Positions 24,503 through 33,780 of a stretch of 64,000 nt of DNA are shown in pieces. The position numbers and the translations under genes were made by a program. The stretch is taken from the NCBI GenBank assembly GCA_017307505.1, contig JAFKEE010000018.1, positions 1-64,000 on the forward strand. The letters run 5' to 3'. Position 1 is the first letter of the stretch. Every line of letters starts with the position of its first letter. This DNA comes from Acidobacteriota bacterium (GTDB lineage: Bacteria > Acidobacteriota > Terriglobia > Bryobacterales > Bryobacteraceae). Under the pieces are notes generated by a model. That model saw only the letters and a program-made list of their open reading frames with translations. It was not told where the DNA came from and did not search any database.

Positions 24503-24804
24503 GGTCGGGATGTCCAACGCGCTGCGGTACACGACGCAAGCCCAGTTGCGCGGATCGAATGTTGCACTTCGCCCTGTTGTCGTTGCTGACGCTCGCATTC
24601 CTCATCAGCCTGGCGATGGGGCTGATCTCCTTGCACAGAGCCGCCGGCCGGTCAGGACGAGTGCCCGAATCGGCGCCAGTCGCGGCTGCGGAGACGCTTG
24701 AGCTGGTGGGCGAGGCCCAGGATGACGGACGAGAGAGGATCCTGCGCGACTTTGACGGGAAGCCCAAACTCCTCGCCGATGCGCCTGTCCAGATTCCGGA
24801 GTAG
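24487..24804 (+). CDS. Possible small membrane protein overlapping the receiver gene and antisense to mreB
   Basis: The ATG at 24487 has an excellent GGAGG ribosome binding site (24477-24481) and overlaps the end of the receiver gene. The 105-residue product has a Cys/Arg-rich start, one long hydrophobic helix (FALLSLLTLAFLISLAMGLISL) and a charged tail. The last half is antisense to the 3' end of the MreB gene, which argues for caution. No family is recognised. Confidence 0.4.
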   Translation: MLRCLRSGCPTRCGTRRKPSCADRMLHFALLSLLTLAFLISLAMGLISLHRAAGRSGRVPESAPVAAAETLELVGEAQDDGRERILRDFDGKPKLLADAPVQIPE

Positions 24805-25674
24805 CGCCGATCCGCCAGTGAGCAGTATCCCGGTGTCCACCAGGTCCGCACTGAGCTCGGGAGGCGCCTGTTCGAGGACCTCCCGAATCCCCATGATGAT
24901 CTGATGAATCGGTGCGGAAAGGGCTTCTCGGATCTCGCAATCGCATAGGGCGACCTCACGCGGAATTCCCTGAACCAGGCATCGGCCTTTGACATTCACG
25001 CTCAGGGCCTCGGACACTGGTAGCGCCGAGCCGACATGAATCTTGATCCGCTCGGCGGTCCGCTCGCCGACAAGGAGCTGGTGTTTTCCCCGTACGTAAG
25101 CTGCGACCGCGGCGTCCATCTCATCACCGGCTACCGCGACAGTCCGAGTCTGGACAGTATTCGCCATCGAGATAACCGCAATATCAGTGACACCCGCTCC
25201 AACATCGACCACCATGCGGCCGCGCGGCTCGTCGATCGGGAGTCCGGCTCCCTGCGCGGCGGCAAGCACCTGGTCCACGAGGAGCACATCGCGAGCACCG
25301 ACGGTTTGGAGGGACTCAACGATTGCCAGACGTTCGACTTCCGTCAGTTCGCCGGGAATCGCCATGGCCACCCGGAGGCGGCGGAAAGTCCTGTCGGTCC
25401 GTGCCTGCCGAAAGAAGCGGGTCAGCATGCCTTCGCACGCCGTAAGATCACAGAACATCCCGTGGCGAATTGGCCTCACAGTGCGAAACTTCTTCGGGGT
25501 TCGCCCGGCGCCGGCTTCGGCTTCGCTCCCAGCCGCTTCAATCTCACCTGTGCTCGCGCGAACCGTCACGAGCGAGGGCTCTTTGACAGCTACGCCTCGG
25601 CCATCAACGTAGACGAGAGTGTTGGCTGTGCCCAGGTCTATGCCAATGCGCGAGCAATAGAAGGAGCTAATCAC
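24652..25674 (-). CDS. MreB/actin-like rod-shape protein homologue
   Basis: A 340-residue actin-fold ATPase. Phosphate-1 loop IGIDLGTANTLVYVDG lies at the N-terminus, phosphate-2 loop VVDVGAGVTDIAVI near residue 145, and the adenosine motif LLTGGSALLRNLDRRI near 290. The GTG at 25674 gives the MreB-like start VISSFYCSRIGIDLG; a TTG at 25713 is an alternative. No mreC, mreD or rodA is adjacent, so this is a stand-alone copy. It is divergent from DUF302/Usp genes and next to an Rnk-like gene. It may be an accessory MreB paralogue rather than the main cell-shape gene. Confidence 0.88.
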   Translation of the reverse strand: MISSFYCSRIGIDLGTANTLVYVDGRGVAVKEPSLVTVRASTGEIEAAGSEAEAGAGRTPKKFRTVRPIRHGMFCDLTACEGMLTRFFRQARTDRTFRRLRVAMAIPGELTEVERLAIVESLQTVGARDVLLVDQVLAAAQGAGLPIDEPRGRMVVDVGAGVTDIAVISMANTVQTRTVAVAGDEMDAAVAAYVRGKHQLLVGERTAERIKIHVGSALPVSEALSVNVKGRCLVQGIPREVALCDCEIREALSAPIHQIIMGIREVLEQAPPELSADLVDTGILLTGGSALLRNLDRRIGEEFGLPVKVAQDPLSSVILGLAHQLKRLRSRDWRRFGHSS

Positions 25675-25728
25675 GAGGGAGTCCCGGCAATCAGGCGCGC
25701 GTGGCGCGGGCAAACCCGACTAACGGCG

Positions 25729-26139
25729 CTAGCCGCCACAAACGCCCGCAGCCTCCGGTTGGTAGAGGATTTCCACGACCTGAAGGCGCCTGACGCCTTT
25801 GGGCACACGCCATTCGATAACGTCGCCGACTTGGTAACCGAGGATGGCAGTGCCGATGGGCGCCAAGATAGAGACGCCGTTTTCCGTCCGGGGCTGCGTC
25901 GGGAAGACAAGCCTGCAGACCTTCACATCGCCAGAGTCCAGATCCCTCAGGCGAACTTCGGAGTTCATGGTTACGACGTCGCGAGGGATCGCTTCCGGTT
26001 CGACGATGTCGGCCCGGTCGAGCTCCTGTTCGAGGGTGTCGAGGTATTCGAGGTCAAAGGCGTTTCCCGTGCGGCGCCCATCGATCAGCCGGCGAAGCCT
26101 CTCGAAATCAGCCTTGGTGATGTAGATGCGGTCCCTCAT
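25729..26139 (-). CDS. Rnk/GreA-C-domain transcription-associated protein (copy 1)
   Basis: A 136-residue protein with a short N-terminal helix pair (RDRIYITKADFERLRRLI) followed by the FKBP-like GreA/GreB C-terminal domain (VTMNSEVRLRDLDSG...GVSILAPIGTAILGYQVGDVIEW). Rnk proteins bind RNA polymerase near the secondary channel. The ATG at 26139 follows AGGAGGG. It is upstream of mreB in the same direction. A second copy lies at 35868-36311. Confidence 0.88.
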   Translation of the reverse strand: MRDRIYITKADFERLRRLIDGRRTGNAFDLEYLDTLEQELDRADIVEPEAIPRDVVTMNSEVRLRDLDSGDVKVCRLVFPTQPRTENGVSILAPIGTAILGYQVGDVIEWRVPKGVRRLQVVEILYQPEAAGVCGG

Positions 26140-26439
26140 GTTAGCCCTCCTGTTGAAATCGCGCTTCCTCGTGCCTGGAACAACGTGTTCGTGCAATTCG
26201 TTTGCCATCGCGCAGCAACCTCCGCGCGAGGACTTTGGGCTCTTTCGCCTCAGGCGGTTGCCCGAAAACGCACACTGCTGGCCACCAGCGCCCAGTGGGG
26301 TGCCGCCGCACCGCTGCTCACCCGCTATTCGTTAGGAACTGGAAGGCTCTGGAGAAATGCCTGGGCTGCTAAGCACAATTGGTTCCCGGATTGCTTCCAG
26401 TTGGGTGAGGCCGAACACGAGATGACTAAAGGACCATCC
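26140..26439. other. Divergent intergenic region with a sigma-54-type promoter
   Basis: No gene is seen in the 300 bases between the Rnk-like gene (minus) and the DUF302 gene (plus). The open frames crossing it have no domain or ribosome binding site. It contains the GG-N10-GC element at 26379-26396 and presumably upstream activator sites for the NtrC-type protein. Confidence 0.6.
26379..26396 (+). promoter_or_regulatory. Sigma-54-type promoter before the DUF302-Usp-NtrBC operon
   Basis: TTGGTTCCCGGATTGCTT has GG at 26381-26382 and GC at 26393-26394 with exactly ten bases between. It has a TTGC -12 element, about 45 bases before the DUF302 start. The operon itself encodes a sigma-54 activator. 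Confidence 0.7.
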
Positions 26440-26859
26440 ATGGTGACGTTCAGTGTGGCCGAGCAGCACCAGACCGCGATTCGGATGGTGCGAAGGGCGC
26501 TGGCACAGCAGGGGCTGCGCGTGCCGGCAGAACTGGACGTCACAACGCGTATCAAGCAGGAGCTCGGCGCGGGCCTGGCGCCTTGTGCGGTGCTCTATGT
26601 GGACGACCCGGCGCTACTCCTGGAGGCTGTCGTCTTTCATCGAGGCGCCGCACTTCTGATCCCGCAGCCGGTGGTCGTCTCGGGCGACGATCGCCACACA
26701 GAGGTGCTCGTGCGCGGCATTGAGGCGCTGATGGAAGGAGGACTTCCTGCCAGCCTGCGAGAACCATTGCTGAACCTCCACGCGCGCATTGTCCGAGCCA
26801 TACAGACGATTGCCGAACGGGAAGGCGCCCATCTGGTCGCCGCCCGTGATTTGACCTGA
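26440..26859 (+). CDS. DUF302-domain protein
   Basis: A 139-residue protein whose middle part follows the DUF302 pattern: two helices, ELDVTTRIKQELGAGLAPCAVLYVDDPALLLEAVV and then a strand LLIPQPVVVS. DUF302 proteins are small, dimeric and of unknown function, frequent in redox and stress clusters. The ATG at 26440 follows AAAGGA; one at 26422 is possible. A much longer frame running from 25036 is mostly antisense to mreB and is not real. It heads an operon continuing into the Usp and NtrBC genes. Confidence 0.75.
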   Translation: MVTFSVAEQHQTAIRMVRRALAQQGLRVPAELDVTTRIKQELGAGLAPCAVLYVDDPALLLEAVVFHRGAALLIPQPVVVSGDDRHTEVLVRGIEALMEGGLPASLREPLLNLHARIVRAIQTIAEREGAHLVAARDLT

Positions 26860-26885
26860 CAGCGACTTGAGAAAGGAAAGAACCG

Positions 26886-27125
26886 ATGACACAGCATACT
26901 GAGCAACGTCTTGAGGAGATGGGCTTGCGAGAGATCCTCGCAAAACCGCCGCCACCTGTGGCGGAACGGCGACAAACACCGTTGTTCCAGACCATGGATG
27001 AACTTCGCGTCCGGCACGGGAATTCTCCCGCCGCCAAAGACCGTCTCTATCTCTGGGGTGGAGGACTCGTAATTGGGTCAATCGTGTTCGCCATCCTCTA
27101 CCTGATGATTCTCTTCCTGGAGTAG
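26886..27125 (+). CDS. Small C-tail-anchored membrane protein
   Basis: A 79-residue protein with a charged, proline-rich cytoplasmic N-terminus (about 50 residues) and one C-terminal helix (LVIGSIVFAILYLMILFLE). AAAGGAAAG precedes the ATG. It is not recognised. Similar architecture is seen in the minus-strand gene at 36359-36562. Its operon position between DUF302 and Usp suggests a stress-related membrane partner. Confidence 0.7.
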   Translation: MTQHTEQRLEEMGLREILAKPPPPVAERRQTPLFQTMDELRVRHGNSPAAKDRLYLWGGGLVIGSIVFAILYLMILFLE

Positions 27126-27130
27126 CGGAC

Positions 27131-27940
27131 ATGACGCACGTCGGGAAGATACTCGTGCCCGTTGATCTGTCGCCGCGGTCGGTCGGGGCTGCCCGGTACG
27201 CCGCCTCGCTGGGTAGTGCATTCAATTCAGAAATTGTATTTGTTCACGCCATTCAGAAAGGCTGGCCGCTCGGCGACGCCGAGAGCAATGCGCGAGACGC
27301 GATCATGGCTGTCCAGGGAAGTACTCCAAGCCGGTTCGTCGTCCGCGAAGGAGCGCCAGTCCCAGTCATTCTCGAAGGGGCAGAAACAGAAAGCGTGGAT
27401 CTGATTCTCATGCCGACTCGAGGTGTGCCAATGCTCTCCAGGTTTTTCGATCGCTCCATTACCGCCCAGGTATTGCGCGCGGCCAGTTGTCCAGTCTGGG
27501 CGGGGGTTGATGATCTTTCTTCCCTTTCCTCGAGGCCGATACGGACCGTTCTCTGTGGCCTGTCATTGGGGCCGCGAGCAGGTTCCGTGCTGCGGTGCGC
27601 CGCCGACCTTGCCCGGCAACTGCGGGCAACCTTGACGGTGATTCACGCCAGCAAGAGCCTGGAGTCAATGCCAGCCTATCCCTGCAACGGCGAGTGGAGA
27701 CTCTGGGTCAAGGCAATGGCCAGGAATGACATCAGCGCGCTTCAAAAGGAAGCTGGCACTCACGCGGATATCTGGCTTGAGCCCGGACCCCCTCTGGCGG
27801 CGATCCCCACCGTCGCCGAGACGCTGCGCGCCGACTTGCTGGTCATTGGGAAGAGCCCGCAGCGGCGAATTCTGGGTGACCTGCGCACCATGTCATATGA
27901 CATGGTTTGCAGAGCGCCGTGCCCGGTCGCCAGCGTATAG
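27131..27940 (+). CDS. Tandem universal stress protein (UspA family)
   Basis: 269 residues with two Usp domains: 1-135 (KILVPVDLSPRSVGAARYAA) and about 140-269 (RTVLCGLSLGPRAGSVLRCAADLA). The glycine-rich ATP loop G-x2-G-x9-G-S/T is not intact in either half, so nucleotide binding may be lost. The second half keeps DLLVIGKSPQRR. It starts 5 bases after the membrane peptide gene. Tandem Usp proteins often accompany hypoxia or respiratory-stress genes such as pnt and Hsp20, as found nearby. Confidence 0.9.
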   Translation: MTHVGKILVPVDLSPRSVGAARYAASLGSAFNSEIVFVHAIQKGWPLGDAESNARDAIMAVQGSTPSRFVVREGAPVPVILEGAETESVDLILMPTRGVPMLSRFFDRSITAQVLRAASCPVWAGVDDLSSLSSRPIRTVLCGLSLGPRAGSVLRCAADLARQLRATLTVIHASKSLESMPAYPCNGEWRLWVKAMARNDISALQKEAGTHADIWLEPGPPLAAIPTVAETLRADLLVIGKSPQRRILGDLRTMSYDMVCRAPCPVASV

Positions 27941-27992
27941 CGGTACGCTGAGAAAGAAGCGGCGTGAGATTGCGAAGTCTAATAGGTTGTTC

Positions 27993-29041
27993 GTGATACG
28001 AGTACCGGTGGAACCGTGGCGCGGGCGCATAGTCTGCGGGCTGGGTGCCTTGGGGATTGGTGTACTCGATCGCATAAGCCACGGGAATCTCGCCCCCTTC
28101 TATAGTGTGCCTGTCGCGATTGCCGCGCTCCGTGAGGGGTGGCTGGGCGGTCTCGCGACCGCGATACTCTCTGCAATACTTCTGTTCACCATCTCGCCGG
28201 CTGCCACTTGGCCCGGCGGCGCGTTGGAGACGCTCTCCCTGTTGTGCCTGGGCCTGGCGGCAGGTTGGATGGGAGAGCGAGACCGCCAGCAGAAGCGCCA
28301 CTACCAGAACCTTGCGGAGCAGCTCAGTGGCGTATACGAGAAGGTTCAAGCCAATTTCGAGGGGATGAAACGCGCCGAAAGGCTGTCGGCTCTCGGTCAG
28401 TTGTCGGCGGGGCTCGCGCACGAGATCCGCAATCCATTGGCGAGCATCTCGGGCGCGGCCGACATTCTGAAGCGCAATCAAGACTTGGGTGGGAGGCAGG
28501 CGAAATGCGTTGAGATCATCACCAACGAGTGCCAGCGGCTGAACGGCCTGCTCACGAATTTTCTGAACTTCGCCCGCCCTCGGCCGCCGCGGTTTCAGAT
28601 GATCGAACTGGAGTCGGTCCTCGACAATGTCCTGACTCTTGCCGGCCACGGTGTCCGCGGCAAGACGGTTCACTTTCACAAGCACCTTGAGCCGGGACTC
28701 CCCCGTGTCGAGTGCGATCCAGAGCAGTTGGAGCAGGTACTGCTGAACCTGATGATCAACGCAATCGAGGCCAGCCCAGACGGCGATACGGTTGAACTGA
28801 CCGCGGCCAGCGACGATCAGCGGATCGCCGTGCGCGTGGTCGACCACGGCCACGGAGTCGCTCCTGCTCATGTCGATCGATTGTTCGATCCGTTTTTCAC
28901 GACGAAGGAGCACGGGACGGGTCTCGGGCTCCCGGTGGCCCATCAGATTATGAGGCAAATGGGCGGCTCGCTGTTGGCTCAGAGGAACAACAGCGAGGGA
29001 ATGACGTTCTCCGTGATCCTCCCGGTGAAACATTTGGACAA

Positions 29042-29045
<4 letters not shown>
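27993..29045 (+). CDS. NtrB-like membrane sensor histidine kinase
   Basis: Roughly 350 residues. An N-terminal membrane domain of four helices (residues about 10-95, including FYSVPVAIAALREGWLGGLATAIL) resembles DUF4118/KdpD-like sensors. The HisKA box is AGLAHEIRNPLASI (His about 143), with N-box LLNLMINAIEA, G1 DHGHGVA, and F/G2 boxes FDPFFTTKEHGTGLGL. No separate periplasmic sensor is present. The start is uncertain (GTG 27993 or TTG 27987); the longer frame from 27726 overlaps usp out of frame. It overlaps the regulator gene by 4 bases. Confidence 0.9.
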
Positions 29046-30453
<1,408 letters not shown>

Positions 30454-30466
<13 letters not shown>

Positions 30467-31035
30467 AGCGTTCGCTCGAGATCCACTGATTGCGCGTCGG
30501 TGTCGAGTTGTCGCTGGATCTCGCGCAGATTCTTCGATACCAGTTCGAGACTCTGGAATGCAGCCCGTGGAATCGGCTGCTGGTGCGTCTGGCTGACCTC
30601 GAGTACTACCCTGATGCTCTCCACGTGATCTGCCGCGAGTCTCAGATTCCCGCACAGCTGTTGGCAGGTTGAGGTTACCGCGATCCTTCGGCCCGAATCG
30701 CGCCCGGCCTCCCGGCTCAGACTGAGTTCCGAGCAAACGCGGTGGACAAGGTCTGCCAGCTTCGAAATTTCATCACTTTCAGCCACCGGCGTTTCGCCGG
30801 AGACTCTGCCTGTTTCGAACGCAGACAGGATTTGCGACAGTGGTTCCACGCGCGCGCCAACCGTTTTATTCCACCAATGGCGCATGATCAGCAGCAGGCA
30901 CCCGAAAGTCGATAGTACGAGAGTCAATCGGCCGAAGGCCATCGGAAAGCCCGTGCCAGCCAATCGCTCGGAGAGTAACATCAGTGATCCGAGGAGGACG
31001 GTCGTGTTCAACCAGAGTCTTGTGATCGGCGGCAT
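30454..31035 (-). CDS. Two-helix membrane protein with HAMP-like region, no output domain
   Basis: 193 residues. Two N-terminal helices (TTVLLGSLMLLSERLAG and LTLVLSTFGCLLLIM) flank a very short external loop. A HAMP-like segment (RVEPLSQILSAFETGRVSG...ESDEISKLADLVHRV) and two further long helices follow. There is no kinase, cyclase or methyl-accepting domain. The ATG at 31035 follows GAGAGGGTGAG. It converges on the NtrC gene with a 13-base overlap and diverges from the second receiver-like gene. It may modulate the neighbouring two-component system. Confidence 0.7.
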
Positions 31036-31049
31036 CTCACCCTCTCCAC

Positions 31050-31067
31050 AAGCACATGTCTTGCCAA
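31050..31067 (-). promoter_or_regulatory. Possible sigma-54-type element before the HAMP protein
   Basis: On the minus strand TTGGCAAGACATGTGCTTG has GG-N10-GC spacing and a near-ideal -24 element. The GC lies only about 17 bases before the ATG, leaving almost no leader and no transcribed ribosome binding site, so it is less certain than the others. Confidence 0.4.
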
Positions 31068-31116
31068 GTGCTTGCTGAAACGGCATGGCGCCTGCTGGCT
31101 GAAGTGGGAGCCTGAA

Positions 31117-31584
31117 ATGAGCAAACATGCAAGCCCTCCCTCAGGGGCGCATCCATGCGTTCTGCTGATAGGGCCAGACGATCACCAACGGGCCGCGCTC
31201 CGGTCGATCCTGCTCGATGCAGGATGTCGAACGTTCATTTGCGCCAGATCCTGCGACGCAAACGATCTGATTAAGTTCGCGTCGGTCGTGATCTGTGAGC
31301 ATTCCTTGCCCGATGGCTCGTGGCGGGATGTCCTCCGGGCTGCCCAGGCGCTCGAAAAGACGCCTGCTGTGATCGTCACATCGCGGCTGGCCGGCGGCGA
31401 GCTCTGGGCGGAGGTGATCAATCTCGGCGGGTATGATGTGCTGGCCCAGCCTTTCCGGGCCGAAGAGATCATGTGGACTGTAAGGAGCGCGCATAGCCGA
31501 TGGCCCACTCTCGGGGCAACTGACGCCGCTCGACCCTCGACCGCCCGGGCGCGGAGGGCACTTGAGACACAAGACTCCCGCTGA
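31117..31584 (+). CDS. Receiver-like protein lacking the phospho-acceptor Asp (copy 2)
   Basis: 155 residues with a full receiver fold: CVLLIGPDDHQRAALRSILL at the N-terminus, keeping an acidic pair (Asp21-22), then VVICEHSLPDGSWRDVL in which Glu61 replaces the phospho-Asp, and DVLAQPFRAEEI in which Gln replaces the switch Lys. Two catalytic positions are therefore lost, as in copy 1 at 24143. The C-terminal tail is basic and disordered with no DNA-binding domain. The ATG at 31117 follows GGGAG. Confidence 0.8.
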   Translation: MSKHASPPSGAHPCVLLIGPDDHQRAALRSILLDAGCRTFICARSCDANDLIKFASVVICEHSLPDGSWRDVLRAAQALEKTPAVIVTSRLAGGELWAEVINLGGYDVLAQPFRAEEIMWTVRSAHSRWPTLGATDAARPSTARARRALETQDSR

Positions 31585-31701
31585 GCCAAAACGGCCAGCG
31601 GTGTGCCTTTTCAGGCAGTCGCCCGGCAACCCCGACTGACTGCTACGGCCCACTCCGTCTCACAGGCGGCCCCGTGCTCCTGTAGGCAGCCAGAAACCAG
31701 T

Positions 31702-31719
31702 GTGGTCCCCGGCGTGCAC
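31702..31719 (+). promoter_or_regulatory. Sigma-54-type promoter before the HEAT-like gene and pnt operon
   Basis: GTGGTCCCCGGCGTGCAC has GG at 31704-31705 and GC at 31716-31717 with ten bases between. It lies about 50 bases before the ATG at 31769. The -12 part is GTGC instead of TTGC. Confidence 0.55.
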
Positions 31720-31768
31720 CTCATCAGGTGACCGACCACAGCTCTCGTACGAAGGAGGTTTCAAATCG

Positions 31769-32218
31769 ATGCCGGACATCTTCGGCGATCTCAGAGAATG
31801 GGGGCAGGTACTCAGACAGATCGAACAGTTGAGAGTGACCGGACACCTGGATGAGCACCAGGAGGGCCTGACCCGAGTCCTGCGGTACCGCTACAACTGG
31901 CAATTGAGGGAGGCTGCGCTTCGGGCCGTGCCGAACCTCAGAAAGCCATCCAAAGACCTTGTCCAGGTTCTGTTGGGGATCGTGACAGACGAGTGCTGCG
32001 ACCTGGAGACGCGGCTTCTCGCCTGCGACGCGGTCCGGAAATCCCTTCGAAAGCATTGTGACCAGGAAGTGGCTGGCGGCTTCGAATCCTTGGTCTTCCA
32101 GCGCGCCGACGAGATTCTCCGTGTTCCACAACAACCGGTGCTTCGCGAAGCGATCGAGCAATGGCACTTCCTGCAGCGCGAGCCGGTGGAGCAGACCTCG
32201 GGAGCCAGATCCTTCTGA
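31769..32218 (+). CDS. HEAT-like helical protein upstream of pnt
   Basis: 149 residues, almost all helical, with repeat-like units (WQLREAALRAVPNLRKPSKDLVQVLLGIV and LETRLLACDAVRKSLRK) reminiscent of HEAT repeats. GAAGGAGG precedes the ATG. No enzyme motif is seen. Located 24 bases before pntAA, it is presumably part of the same transcript. It is not recognised as a named family; a scaffold role is conjecture. Confidence 0.7.
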   Translation: MPDIFGDLREWGQVLRQIEQLRVTGHLDEHQEGLTRVLRYRYNWQLREAALRAVPNLRKPSKDLVQVLLGIVTDECCDLETRLLACDAVRKSLRKHCDQEVAGGFESLVFQRADEILRVPQQPVLREAIEQWHFLQREPVEQTSGARSF

Positions 32219-32242
32219 TTCGCGATTGGAGAGGAGATCGAA

Positions 32243-33433
32243 ATGATCATTGGAGTTCCTCGGGAAATCCTTGAAAACGAACACAGAGTGGCGGCGCTCC
32301 CGGAAGCTGTCACCGAGTACTCGCGAATGGGCTATCGCGTCCTGGTCGAATCCTCGGCCGGAGAGGGAGCCTATCGCTCGGACCAGGAATATGCCAGCGC
32401 GGGCGCGGGAATCGTCTCGTCTCCGGAGGAACTCTACTCCAGGTCGGATCTCATCCTAAAGGTAAAGCAGCCATGTTTCAACCGGACGAGCGGCAAGCAT
32501 GAGGTTGAGATGATGCGTCCTGGCGTGATGCTGGTTGGGTTCCTCCATCCCGCAGCACCGGCCAATCACCAGATCGTAGAGATGCTGCGCGACCGCAACA
32601 TCACCTCGCTGACGATGGACAGCATCCCGCGAAGTTCCCGGGCGCAACCGATGGACGCGCTCACTTCAATGAGCACGATCAGCGGATACCGATCCGCACT
32701 GATCGCTGCCATGCACCTGCCCAAGTTCGTGCCGATGATCGGGACGGCCACAGGCACAACGAAGCCGGCCCGGTTCCTGATCATTGGAGCCGGCGTTGTT
32801 GGACTTCAGGCGATCGCGACTGCCAAGCGGCTCGGTGGCGCCGTCGCGGTTCTGGACATCCGCATCAGTGCCCGCCAGGCTGCACTGAGTCTTGGAGTCA
32901 AAGTGGTGGGCTTCGACATGCCGCCGGAGTTGGCCGTTGACGAGGCCGACCACGCCATGCCGCTCTCACCCGAGTGGTTGGAGCAGGAGCGGGCGGCCAT
33001 CGCCCCTCTTCTTGAGCAAACGGATGTCGTGATATCGAGCGCCCTCGTGCCCGGAGAGATGGCTCCGGTGCTGATTACCGAATCGATGATGGCGGCAATG
33101 AAGCCGGGATCGGTGATCGTGGATGTTGCGATCGACCAAGGAGGCAATTGTGCCGCCACCCGGCCGGGCTGTGAGTACAGCACACGCGGAGTGTTCGTCT
33201 GTGGACTCCTGAACATTCCCGGAGCGATGCCCGTCCATGCCAGTTGGCTTTACAGCAACAACGTCCTGGAGTTTGTGAAGAACCTGTTCAAAAGGCCAGA
33301 CGGATCGCCGGACCTGGATGGCGAGTTGGTGCGGCCCACGGTCGTAACGCACGCCGGGCAACTTCTCCACCAGGGTGCTGCGCGGGCAACATCCTCGGCG
33401 CACACCCTGGTCGAAGCAGGCGGGAGGAAGTAA
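32243..33433 (+). CDS. pntAA: NAD(P) transhydrogenase subunit alpha part 1 (soluble NAD domain)
   Basis: 396 residues of the alanine dehydrogenase/PNT superfamily. The N-terminal substrate-like domain (MIIGVPREILENEHRVAALPE) is typical, and a Rossmann fold (FLIIGAGVVGLQAIATAKRLGG) lies at about 170-190. The conserved DVAIDQGGN motif is at about 295. It lacks the membrane segments, which are encoded by the next gene. This domain I binds NAD(H) in the proton-translocating transhydrogenase that drives NADPH formation. GAGGAGA precedes the ATG. Confidence 0.95.
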   Translation: MIIGVPREILENEHRVAALPEAVTEYSRMGYRVLVESSAGEGAYRSDQEYASAGAGIVSSPEELYSRSDLILKVKQPCFNRTSGKHEVEMMRPGVMLVGFLHPAAPANHQIVEMLRDRNITSLTMDSIPRSSRAQPMDALTSMSTISGYRSALIAAMHLPKFVPMIGTATGTTKPARFLIIGAGVVGLQAIATAKRLGGAVAVLDIRISARQAALSLGVKVVGFDMPPELAVDEADHAMPLSPEWLEQERAAIAPLLEQTDVVISSALVPGEMAPVLITESMMAAMKPGSVIVDVAIDQGGNCAATRPGCEYSTRGVFVCGLLNIPGAMPVHASWLYSNNVLEFVKNLFKRPDGSPDLDGELVRPTVVTHAGQLLHQGAARATSSAHTLVEAGGRK

Positions 33434-33438
33434 CGCGA

Positions 33439-33738
33439 ATGTCTGATCTCTTGATCATGCTGGCCGTCCTGATTGGCTCCTTCGGCGCCGGGTATGCGTT
33501 GATCAGCAAGGTGCCAACGATGCTCCACACTCCGCTGATGTCTATGACGAATGCCATCTCTGCCGTGACGATTCTGGGAGCGTTGCTCCTTTTCGCGTCC
33601 GAGACAAGCCCCACCGGGAAGTTGATCGGCATGGTTGCGCTGCTAGCAGCTGCCTTCAACGTCGTGGGCGGATTCGTGATGACGGATCGAATGTTGAAAC
33701 TGTTCAAGCACCCGCCGCGGCGAGGAACCGGCGAATGA
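33439..33738 (+). CDS. pntAB: NAD(P) transhydrogenase subunit alpha part 2 (membrane)
   Basis: 99 residues forming three to four helices (ISKVPTMLHTPLMSMTNAISAVTILGALLLF is characteristic). Together with pntB this makes membrane domain II with the proton channel. The ATG at 33439 follows GGGAGGAAG; the longer frame from 33244 overlaps pntAA and is discarded. Separation of the alpha subunit into two genes is common outside enterobacteria. Confidence 0.95.
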   Translation: MSDLLIMLAVLIGSFGAGYALISKVPTMLHTPLMSMTNAISAVTILGALLLFASETSPTGKLIGMVALLAAAFNVVGGFVMTDRMLKLFKHPPRRGTGE

Positions 33739-33780
33739 CGGCTTGCAGCTTCTTGAGACCGTACCAGCGCGGTAGATAGC

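Noticed and set aside
25036-26439. Long plus-strand open frame (607 codons from 25036)
   Set aside because: Most of it is antisense to the MreB and Rnk-like genes with no domain; only the last 139 codons (from 26440, DUF302) are real.
27843-29033. 396-codon minus-strand open frame
   Set aside because: Antisense to the histidine kinase gene, whose catalytic boxes are unmistakable.
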